In this document: one piece after another, positions 11,646 to 17,258 of the stretch
Layout: the number at the start of each line of letters is the position of its first letter
Position numbering within the stretch: position 1 is the first letter of the stretch
Notes under the pieces: model-generated
What the model was told of the DNA's origin: nothing
What the model saw: the letters and a program-made list of their open reading frames with translations, nothing else
Databases searched by the model: none
Source of the DNA: a virus
Virus record (IMG/VR): IMGVR_UViG_3300020377_000025
Location: 1-27,600 of that record
DNA length: 27,600 nucleotides
Strand: one strand, 5' to 3'
Position numbers and translations under genes: made by a program

Positions 11646-11723
11646 ACACATAATTACGCAAAGTTATTAAATATTAAAATAAACATATATGAGAGATTTA
11701 TAACAATAACTGTATGTTCCTTA

Positions 11724-11737
11724 AATATAAACAATTA
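11724..11737 (+). repeat. 14-bp direct repeat AATATAAACAATTA, second copy
   Basis: Second copy of the repeat at 11632-11645. Confidence 0.6.
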
Positions 11738-11793
11738 GCAGTAAATGTGAGATCTTATTGTGTACTAAGCGAGCGTAACATAAGGAAAAGAAA

Positions 11794-11853
11794 ATGTCAA
11801 CAACTGAGACACACAAAGTTACACACAGTCTTGTAATTGTCAGCATTAAATAA
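11794..11853 (+). CDS. Possible 19-residue leader peptide
   Basis: ATG at 11794 opens MSTTETHKVTHSLVIVSIK and stops at TAA. TAAGGA (11781-11786) is a good ribosome site at about 8 nt. Its first codons are the left arm of the 12-bp inverted repeat, so translation would compete with the hairpin. No promoter is visible upstream, and a peptide this short could be chance. Confidence 0.25.
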   Translation: MSTTETHKVTHSLVIVSIK

Positions 11854-11881
11854 CATTTAAGACTTCTGACAGTTGTTGACA
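11795..11881. repeat. 12-bp perfect inverted repeat overlapping a -35 box
   Basis: TGTCAACAACTG (11795-11806) and CAGTTGTTGACA (11870-11881) are exact inverse copies 63 nt apart. Inside lie TGTCAG (11838-11843) and CTGACA (11866-11871), and AATTGTCA (11835-11842) also pairs with TGACAATT (11877-11884), so alternative pairings exist. The right arm contains the TTGACA box of the promoter at 11876. Confidence 0.8.
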
Positions 11882-11904
11882 ATTAGCAAGGAATAATGTA
11901 TAAT
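11876..11904 (+). promoter_or_regulatory. Consensus sigma70 promoter
   Basis: TTGACA (11876-11881), exactly 17 nt, TATAAT (11899-11904). It is the only perfect match to both boxes in the window and differs from the CNCTAT cassettes. Predicted start of transcription is near 11911. No gene begins within 250 bp except across the structured leader. Confidence 0.8.
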
Positions 11905-11910
11905 ACTATT

Positions 11911-12037
11911 AGTTACAAACACTTTTCTTATTACGCAGACTAACTAACAACAACTCAGAGCATTATTGGCAGTCTTAAGTAATAAGAATGTCACATAAGA
12001 TTGTCTTGCTATTATACAATTAACGACAGTGTTTTTT
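11911..12037 (+). ncRNA. Candidate structured small RNA or leader
   Basis: Starts where the consensus promoter would begin transcription. It contains the stem TTCTTATTAC (11925-11934) with GTAATAAGAA (11979-11988), extended by AGACT (11937-11941) with AGTCT (11971-11975). It ends near a TTTTTT tract (12032-12037) preceded by a weak TGTC/GACA pairing. The terminator-like end is not strong, so the transcript could also read on as a long leader for the 12181 operon. Confidence 0.4.
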
Positions 12038-12133
12038 GTTCTTAAATATATTTTGTGGTTTCATGATGGGGTTTTAATTCAAAGGAACCTTTCTAAGCTA
12101 TAAACGACCCAATTCGACCTTTCGTTACCTCTC

Positions 12134-12161
12134 TATAAAAAAAATTTCTGATATATAAAAA
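12134..12161 (+). promoter_or_regulatory. Two possible late-type promoter boxes (TATAAAAA)
   Basis: TATAAAAA occurs at 12134-12141 and at 12154-12161, each one base away from the T4 late box TATAAATA. They lie 20-47 nt before the 12181 gene. In AT-rich DNA one mismatch is weak evidence, and the doubling and position are the only support. Confidence 0.35.
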
Positions 12162-12180
12162 CAAAGGTCAGTCCACGAAT

Positions 12181-12348
12181 ATGGTAAAAAAATTCAACAG
12201 GGTAAAACTGCCTGTTAGGATTGACTCAGTTACTGATGAGTATATCATTACAATACCTGAGTCGTTTGTTCAACAGTTAGATTTGTACGAAGATCAGGAA
12301 CTCACACTCGAACTTTACGAAGAAGGAATCTACATCTCGGAAGAATGA
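12181..12348 (+). CDS. Small AbrB/MazE-like domain protein, 55 aa
   Basis: MVKKFNRVKLPVRIDSVTDEYIITIPESFVQQLDLYEDQELTLELYEEGIYISEE. The core YIITIPESFVQQLDLYEDQELTLEL follows the swapped-hairpin AbrB/MazE pattern, in which a strand ending IP is followed by a short helix, then a turn with D and a strand of alternating hydrophobics. Such proteins bind DNA as dimers, either as transcription regulators or as antitoxins. No toxin-like gene is next to it. The stop overlaps the next ATG, so the gene heads an operon of four overlapping genes. The family call is inferred from pattern only. Confidence 0.65.
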   Translation: MVKKFNRVKLPVRIDSVTDEYIITIPESFVQQLDLYEDQELTLELYEEGIYISEE

Positions 12349-12509
12349 CTAAAACTTATCATGTCTACTTTAAAGAGGAATGTATCTTTAAGAATCTAGA
12401 TAAGAGTGAGTTCAAGGTGATATGGGGAAGAATATATAAGTCGTACCATAAGGGCGACATTACTTATAGTGTCGTTACCGATCAAGATTATACTGATGCC
12501 TCGTTCTGA
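12345..12509 (+). CDS. Small conserved cyanophage-type protein, 54 aa
   Basis: MTKTYHVYFKEECIFKNLDKSEFKVIWGRIYKSYHKGDITYSVV. The pattern YHVYxKxxCxFKNLxxxEFKVIWG is one I remember from many marine T4-like phages, where the role is unknown. The ATG overlaps the upstream stop (AATGA). The last residues overlap the start of the following oxygenase by 14 nt. Confidence 0.75.
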   Translation: MTKTYHVYFKEECIFKNLDKSEFKVIWGRIYKSYHKGDITYSVVTDQDYTDASF

Positions 12510-13089
12510 GAGTTATACATGGGGTCCTTATCTTTGGAGGACTACAATACATGAAGATCAAACTGAGTTAATACTTAAGAGGGCGAATGAGATTCGTGGT
12601 GTTAAGTCAGCAGCACCCATGTTACCATTTAACTTTGATGATGAGTGGCACTTTACTGATAAGGATAAGCAATGGTTCTGGGGCATCTTCAAACCCTACT
12701 TCAAGACATATCTGAATGGTTATAGTAAACATAACGACTTGCCTCCTCCTACAGACCATGATGTAAGTAATTGGGCATTTGATCATATATGGGCGAACTA
12801 CTATAAATCGGGCGATATGACAGCACTCCACAACCATGTAGGAGACTTGTCTATCGTATTATACCTACAAGTACCTACTTACACTGATAAGGTCATTGGA
12901 ACTGCCCCTGCTGCAGGTTCAATAACATTTGCGTGGGGCGACTCGAAGCGTACTTTAGAACCCAAGCAAAACGAGATGCTTATCTTCCCTTCTGGGTTAC
13001 TTCATATGGTAATGCCACATAAGACAGAGAATGTAGAAAGAATATCTCTATCAGCGAACCTCTACTATAATAATACATTCAATGGATAA
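12496..13089 (+). CDS. 2OG-Fe(II) oxygenase-like protein 1
   Basis: A 197-residue member of the putative 2-oxoglutarate-Fe(II) oxygenase family common in marine T4-like phages (TIGR02466/PF13759 type). The jelly-roll signature is seen as HNH (112-114), SIVLYLQVP (119-127), FPSGLLHMV (164-172) and ERISLSANLYY (181-191). H112 or H114 and H170 are likely iron ligands, and R182 likely binds 2-oxoglutarate. ATG 12496 is preferred over a GTG at 12469. The hydroxylated substrate is unknown; a structural protein, a nucleotide or a host target are all possible. Overlaps the second oxygenase by 8 nt. Confidence 0.85.
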   Translation: MPRSESYTWGPYLWRTTIHEDQTELILKRANEIRGVKSAAPMLPFNFDDEWHFTDKDKQWFWGIFKPYFKTYLNGYSKHNDLPPPTDHDVSNWAFDHIWANYYKSGDMTALHNHVGDLSIVLYLQVPTYTDKVIGTAPAAGSITFAWGDSKRTLEPKQNEMLIFPSGLLHMVMPHKTENVERISLSANLYYNNTFNG

Positions 13090-13666
13090 GGTACATACTT
13101 GGGGACCTCCTATATGGCAAACTACTCTAGATGATAGTATTATAGAGGGTTTACTGCATCATGGCGATCAGATAAGGAATCGTGAAGAGTATAATGCTGA
13201 GGTAGACTTGGCAATGAATACTCATGATGAGTGGAACTATCCTAGAGAGGTAGTTGATTGGTTCTCAAAGGAGGTCAAGATAAAGGTAGCAGACTATATG
13301 GAACTATGGTCAAAGCATATAGATGTCACATATAATAAGTGGTTATCGAAGTGGTATATTGACAACCTATGGGTCAACTACATGCAGAAGCATGATTGCA
13401 ATCCATTACATGATCATAGAGGTAATGTAAGTTTTATTGTCTATCTAAACGATGTACCAGAACTTAAGAATGAGAAACAAAGACTGAATATGACTAACAA
13501 CGGACCTACGCCAGGTTCTGTTATGTTCTGCCATAATGATCAAAGAAAAGATTTTTTCCCTACTAAAAATCAATTCTTTATGTTTCCTTCTAATACCTTA
13601 CATATGGTCATACCCTACAAGAGTGATGTAACAAGAATATCTGTGTCAGGGAATATTATCTTCTAA
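13082..13666 (+). CDS. 2OG-Fe(II) oxygenase-like protein 2
   Basis: A 194-residue paralogue of the preceding gene. Equivalent features are WGPPIWQTTLD (7-17, compare WGPYLWRTTIH), HDH (110-112), SFIVYLND (117-124), FPSNTLHMV (168-176) and TRISVSGNII (184-193). H110 or H112 and H174 are likely metal ligands and R185 the cosubstrate arginine. The two copies differ widely outside these motifs, so the duplication is old and both sites look intact. It starts inside the end of the first gene. A separate promoter follows directly after its stop. Confidence 0.85.
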   Translation: MDKVHTWGPPIWQTTLDDSIIEGLLHHGDQIRNREEYNAEVDLAMNTHDEWNYPREVVDWFSKEVKIKVADYMELWSKHIDVTYNKWLSKWYIDNLWVNYMQKHDCNPLHDHRGNVSFIVYLNDVPELKNEKQRLNMTNNGPTPGSVMFCHNDQRKDFFPTKNQFFMFPSNTLHMVIPYKSDVTRISVSGNIIF

Positions 13667-13695
13667 TTGTCATACACTATATAATGTGTTATAAT
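13667..13695 (+). promoter_or_regulatory. Sigma70-type promoter for the glycosyltransferase
   Basis: TTGTCA (13667-13672), 17 nt, TATAAT (13690-13695). The first box begins directly after the stop codon of oxygenase 2. ACAC (13674-13677) and GTGT (13686-13689) lie in the spacer as a small dyad around TATATAAT. Confidence 0.7.
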
Positions 13696-13716
13696 AATGA
13701 TGTGTTTTAAAACATT

Positions 13717-14475
13717 ATGGCAAAAGGATTCACAGTAAAGGCAAAGTCACCTGCCAAGAAAAAGGCGACTGAAGAATGGGATTATGATAAAGCATGGGAG
13801 ATCTTGAAAGGTAAGTCTTTAGTCTTCTGTATGCCTGGTCGTGGATGTTCATTCGTATTCTTAAAGAATTTTGTACAACTAGCATTTGATTTAGTTCAAC
13901 ATGGTGTAAGTATACAGATATCACAAGATTATAGTAGTATGGTTAATTTCGCCCGTTGCAAATGCTTGGGTGCAAATGTCCTGCGAGGACCTGACCAAAT
14001 ACCTTGGGACGGTAAACTTAAGTATGACTATCAGTTGTGGATCGACTCAGATATAGTATTCAATACACAAAAGTTCCTGCAATTAGTTCTTATGGATCAG
14101 GACATTGCTGCAGGTTGGTATATGACGGAAGATGGTCAAACCACTTCTGTTGCTCACTGGTTGGATGAAGACAACTTCCGTAATAATGGAGGAGTCATGA
14201 ATCATGAGACTGGTGAAACAATGACTAAGAGAAAGAAACCATTCACTGTCGATTACACAGGATTTGGATGGGTTCTTATTAAGCATGGTGTATGGGAGAA
14301 TGAAAAGATGAAATATCCTTGGTTCGCACCTAAGATGCAAGTATTTGAATCAGGTGAGGTACAGGATATGTGTGGTGAGGATGTATCATTCTGTTTAGAT
14401 GCTCTAGAAGCAGGTTATGAGATCTGGTGTGATCCTCGTATCAGAGTTGGTCATGAAAAGAACAGGGTAATATAA
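13717..14475 (+). CDS. Glycosyltransferase-like protein (GT-A fold)
   Basis: A 252-residue protein. After a basic tail (residues 1-17, KAKSPAKKK) come a strand SLVFCMPGRG (34-43), NFARCKCLGANVL (77-89), the metal-binding-like LWIDSDIVF (107-115), a FGWVLIKHGV segment (183-192), GEDVSFCLDALEAGY (220-234) and a C-terminal VGHEK (244-248). DxD, an ED base motif and a late histidine in this order fit GT-A family glycosyltransferases. Donor and acceptor sugars are unknown; targets might be phage DNA, phage structural proteins or host surface sugars. Its own sigma70-type promoter is directly upstream, and a 1-nt overlap links it to the next small gene. Confidence 0.82.
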   Translation: MAKGFTVKAKSPAKKKATEEWDYDKAWEILKGKSLVFCMPGRGCSFVFLKNFVQLAFDLVQHGVSIQISQDYSSMVNFARCKCLGANVLRGPDQIPWDGKLKYDYQLWIDSDIVFNTQKFLQLVLMDQDIAAGWYMTEDGQTTSVAHWLDEDNFRNNGGVMNHETGETMTKRKKPFTVDYTGFGWVLIKHGVWENEKMKYPWFAPKMQVFESGEVQDMCGEDVSFCLDALEAGYEIWCDPRIRVGHEKNRVI

Positions 14476-14591
14476 TGATTGATAGAAAGATAAACAAGAA
14501 AACTAGACAAGGGAACGGTAAGAATACAAAATATTCTGCGTCGTCCCGAAACGCTCCTCGAAAAAAGTATAGAGGACAGGGTAAAAACTAG
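14475..14591 (+). CDS. Small basic protein, 38 aa
   Basis: MIDRKINKKTRQGNGKNTKYSASSRNAPRKKYRGQGKN. It has 13 Lys/Arg and only one acidic residue. The ATG overlaps the glycosyltransferase stop (TAATG). It is probably disordered and may bind nucleic acid. I recall similar short basic proteins in other marine T4-like phages at this kind of position, but no function is known. Confidence 0.72.
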   Translation: MIDRKINKKTRQGNGKNTKYSASSRNAPRKKYRGQGKN

Positions 14592-14595
14592 CGGG

Positions 14596-14619
14596 CGAGC
14601 GTTGCTCGTATTCTTTTAA
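14596..14619 (+). terminator. Weak hairpin, possible terminator
   Basis: CGAGC (14596-14600) and GCTCG (14604-14608) form a tight G+C-rich stem with a 3-nt loop. ATTCTTTT follows, which is a poor T tract. It sits directly after the small basic gene and before the ATG at 14624, so it could limit read-through or shape the leader of the next gene. Confidence 0.45.
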
Positions 14620-14623
14620 GATC

Positions 14624-14881
14624 ATGAAATCACTCAAGTTCACAATTAAACAGGATGGTTCGGTAACCGAAGAAATAATCGGTGCTGAAACCATCCCTAT
14701 GGATGAATGTCTGAAGATTATTAAAAATCATATTGAAAAAAGATTACGAAAAGAGGAAAAAAACAGTCCTCTATACGAAGAAATTGTAAAAGATGCGTTA
14801 TGGGAACATGAAATAGAGGAAGATGGACTATTTTATGAGACACAATACTACGAAATGGAGCATACTTCAGAGGGTTGTTAA
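14624..14881 (+). CDS. Acidic hypothetical protein, 85 aa
   Basis: MKSLKFTIKQDGSVTEEIIGAETIPMDECLKIIKNHIEKRL resembles the short DUF2997-like pattern (KxIxIxxDGxVxxEVxGxxGxxC plus helix), but this is weak. The second half is helical and acidic with ALWEHEIEEDGLFYETQYYEMEH. No Shine-Dalgarno. Located between the hairpin at 14596 and the late promoter of gp25. Function unknown. Confidence 0.75.
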   Translation: MKSLKFTIKQDGSVTEEIIGAETIPMDECLKIIKNHIEKRLRKEEKNSPLYEEIVKDALWEHEIEEDGLFYETQYYEMEHTSEGC

Positions 14882-14900
14882 AAAAACTCGAAAAATGGGG

Positions 14901-14908
14901 TATAAATA
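14901..14908 (+). promoter_or_regulatory. T4-type late promoter of the baseplate operon
   Basis: A perfect TATAAATA, the T4 late promoter consensus, lies directly upstream of gp25. By the T4 geometry (box at -13 to -6) transcription would start near 14914, giving only about 8 nt before the GTG at 14922. Recognition would need a phage late sigma factor and sliding clamp, which are not in this window. Confidence 0.78.
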
Positions 14909-14921
14909 ACTCACGAAACCT

Positions 14922-15329
14922 GTGCCGATTTTCGTGCCATCTCAAAAATCCCATAATTATAAAGATATAACACTCGATTTTGTACCTAATCCTGTTACTG
15001 GGGACTTAGGAGTGCTCAAAAACGAGAGAGCAATCATGCGTTCTGTTAGAAATCTTGTGCAAACTAGGATAAGAGAGAGATTTTATAGTGATGTAGGATC
15101 AGAAATAGGAGATCTTCTCTTTGGTTTTTGTGATGTTGCCACTGGAAGCATCATAGCAAGTGAAGTTAACTCACTTTTAGCAACATATGAACCAAGAATA
15201 TCTGAAATATCTGTAATTGCAACACCTAGACCCGATGATAATGAGTATGAAATGCTAGTAAGTTATAATATTGTGGGGCAAGAAGCAACTGCACAACAGT
15301 TTTCGTTCATTTTAGAGGCAACTAGGTAA
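14922..15329 (+). CDS. gp25: Baseplate wedge subunit gp25
   Basis: A 135-residue protein of the GPW/gp25 family (T4 gp25 is 132 residues). It is a central bundle component of the contractile-tail baseplate wedge and is related to type VI secretion TssE. Visible are a conserved start VPSQKSHNYKDITLDFVPNP (5-24), the ERAIMRSVRNLVQTRIRERFY helix region (35-55) and the family EPR motif (90-92) in the ATYEPRISEI segment, followed by a strand-rich end. It begins with GTG at 14922; a second in-frame GTG lies at 14934. No Shine-Dalgarno is apparent. Co-transcribed with gp6 four bases downstream. Confidence 0.93.
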   Translation: MPIFVPSQKSHNYKDITLDFVPNPVTGDLGVLKNERAIMRSVRNLVQTRIRERFYSDVGSEIGDLLFGFCDVATGSIIASEVNSLLATYEPRISEISVIATPRPDDNEYEMLVSYNIVGQEATAQQFSFILEATR

Positions 15330-15333
15330 AACC

Positions 15334-17253
15334 ATGCCCGTAACCAAGTTTACTAACTTAGATTTTGATCAAATTAAGGATCAAATTCGTCAATATTTAA
15401 GATCAAACAGTAATTTTACTGATTTTGACTTTGAAGGATCCAATATGTCGATACTAATTGACATATTAGCATACAATACTTACATTTCTGCCTTCAATAG
15501 TAACATGGTTGTCAATGAATCCTTCTTGGATTCAGCAACATTGAGAGAAAATGTTGTTTCTTTGGCAAGAAACATAGGATATGTGCCTAGATCTCGTAAA
15601 TCTGCTCAAGCAGTCATAAGTTTTGACTTTAAATTTAACGGAAATAGCAATACTGTCACATTACGCAAAGGATTAGTCTGCGTAGGAGCACAAAATAACA
15701 CTTCTTTTACATTTTCAATACCAGAAGACATAACTGTTGTTTCTCCAATTGATGTAGGAACCAATATTACGATAAATCCGCCAAGAACTGCTAAGTTTGA
15801 GAGCATTACAGTCTTCCAAGGCACACTTTTAAGGAAAAATTTTGTAGTAAACGGTAGTTTAGACCAAAGATTCATATTAGAGAACTCATTTATTGATACA
15901 GAGTCGATTAGAGTGTTTGTAAGGAAGGGTGGAGCAAGTGCAGGACTAGAATATTCAAGAATTGACAACATTACAGGTCTAAATGAGACATCTAACATCT
16001 ATTTGATACAAGAAATCAAGGATGAGAAGTATGAATTGCTATTTGGTGATGGATTCTTCGGTAAAAAACTAGAAGATGGTGATGTAATCGAAATAAGTTA
16101 CATTATTACTGATGGAAAAGCAGGAAATGATGGAAAATTCTTCTCTTTCAGTGCTGATGCGGTAGATGATTCAAATAATCCCCTTCCATCGTCAGTAACA
16201 CCTAACATTATAACAGTTCAGAGTGCAAAAGGTGGCGGTGATATAGAAAGTATAGAGTCAATTAAGTATATTGCACCTAGAGTTTACTCATCACAGTACA
16301 GGGCAGTCACAACAAAGGATTATGAGGCAATAGTGCAAAGTGTATTCCCTGATGCGGAGTCTGTTTCAGTGGTTGGCGGTGAAGAATTAGATCCACCTGA
16401 GTTTGGAACCGTTGTGCTAAGTATAAAACCGAGAAACTCAACATTTTTATCTGATTTTACAAAAACAAGAATTTTAGAGACACTCAAAAGTTACTCAGTA
16501 GCAGGAATCAACCAAAGAATCACTGATCTTAAGATTCTATACATCGAACTTGATAGTACAGTCTATTATAACTCAAATGTGTTTAGTGATACCGAAGGTT
16601 TGAACGCACAAGTATCAAATGCACTATCTGAATATGGTAAATCGACTAATTTAAACAAATTTGGAGGAAGATTTAAGTATTCTGACTCTCTAGCAGTAAT
16701 TGATGATACTAATAAAGCAATTACATCAAATATTACTAGAGTTACAATGCGTAGAGACTTAAAACCCGTCTTTAACGCATTTACTCAATATGAATTGTGT
16801 TTTGGTAATCAGTTCCATGTAAACAAAGATGGTAGAAACATCAAAAGCACGGGATTTACGATTTCTGGAAGAACAGAGACATTATTCTTTACTGACATTC
16901 CAAATCCAGACTTAAGAACAGGTCAATTAGCAGTTATTCAGTTAGCAGAGGTAACAACAAACGAATCTGCTATTGTAGTTCCTTCTGCAGGGACAGTAGA
17001 TTACATAAAAGGTGAAGTTATCATCAATACCTTAAATATTACAGGTACAACTCTTGGAAATGGTTTAGTAGAGATTCAAGCGTTCCCAGAATCTAATGAT
17101 ATCATAGGATTGAAGGATTTATACCTTCAATTAGACATGTCTAATACTAAGATAAATATGATCAAGGATACGATCTCTTCTGGACAACAAATATCTGGAA
17201 TTGGTTACAAAACAACCTCTAGTTACTCAAATGGTACTATTATTAGGTCATAA
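15334..17253 (+). CDS. gp6: Baseplate wedge subunit gp6 (baseplate J-like)
   Basis: A 639-residue protein (T4 gp6 is 660). It forms the ring joining wedges of the contractile-tail baseplate. The N-terminal part FDQIKDQIRQYLRSN and FTDFDFEGSNMSILIDILAYNTY (about 10-53) is typical. The baseplate J-like signature FGDGFFGKKLEDGDVIEISY with GKAGND lies at about 236-266. The IAPRVYSSQYRAVTTKDYEAIV region with VSVVGGEE lies at about 312-351. The C-terminal part is strand rich. Its start follows gp25 by four bases; the large structural gene begins six bases after its stop. Confidence 0.94.
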   Translation: MPVTKFTNLDFDQIKDQIRQYLRSNSNFTDFDFEGSNMSILIDILAYNTYISAFNSNMVVNESFLDSATLRENVVSLARNIGYVPRSRKSAQAVISFDFKFNGNSNTVTLRKGLVCVGAQNNTSFTFSIPEDITVVSPIDVGTNITINPPRTAKFESITVFQGTLLRKNFVVNGSLDQRFILENSFIDTESIRVFVRKGGASAGLEYSRIDNITGLNETSNIYLIQEIKDEKYELLFGDGFFGKKLEDGDVIEISYIITDGKAGNDGKFFSFSADAVDDSNNPLPSSVTPNIITVQSAKGGGDIESIESIKYIAPRVYSSQYRAVTTKDYEAIVQSVFPDAESVSVVGGEELDPPEFGTVVLSIKPRNSTFLSDFTKTRILETLKSYSVAGINQRITDLKILYIELDSTVYYNSNVFSDTEGLNAQVSNALSEYGKSTNLNKFGGRFKYSDSLAVIDDTNKAITSNITRVTMRRDLKPVFNAFTQYELCFGNQFHVNKDGRNIKSTGFTISGRTETLFFTDIPNPDLRTGQLAVIQLAEVTTNESAIVVPSAGTVDYIKGEVIINTLNITGTTLGNGLVEIQAFPESNDIIGLKDLYLQLDMSNTKINMIKDTISSGQQISGIGYKTTSSYSNGTIIRS

Positions 17254-17258
17254 AAAGA

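Larger units (their letters stand above)
11541..12180. other. Structured AT-rich non-coding region, about 640 bp
   Basis: No convincing long coding sequence is seen on either strand. The left part (11577-11765) has an imperfect inverted pair (AATACATCTCACACATTTGC against AAATGTGAGATCTTATTGT), a perfect 8-bp inverted pair TACAGTTA (11625-11632) and TAACTGTA (11707-11714), and a 14-bp direct repeat. The right part has a consensus promoter, long inverted repeats, a T tract and two TATAAAAA boxes. It marks the switch between the small-gene region and the modification/structural region, so an origin, a regulatory hub or a small RNA locus is possible. Confidence 0.7.

Noticed and set aside
11713-11835. 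A 40-codon open frame starting MFLKYKQLAVNVRSYCV.
   Set aside because: No ribosome site or promoter, it overlaps repeat structures, and its composition is unlike the acidic small proteins nearby.
11541-12180. tRNA genes in the long non-coding region.
   Set aside because: No GTTCRANYC T-loop with matching acceptor and anticodon stems could be found; the only TTCGA (near 12113) lacks paired arms.
12181-12509. A toxin-antitoxin pair made of the AbrB/MazE-like protein and its neighbour.
   Set aside because: The neighbour matches a conserved cyanophage-type protein and shows no MazF, VapC or other toxin motif.
15606-15998. Open frames on the minus strand inside gp6, gp25, the glycosyltransferase and the giant gene.
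   Set aside because: They lie opposite well-supported + strand genes, have no ribosome sites or recognisable domains, and are expected by chance in long open AT-rich genes.
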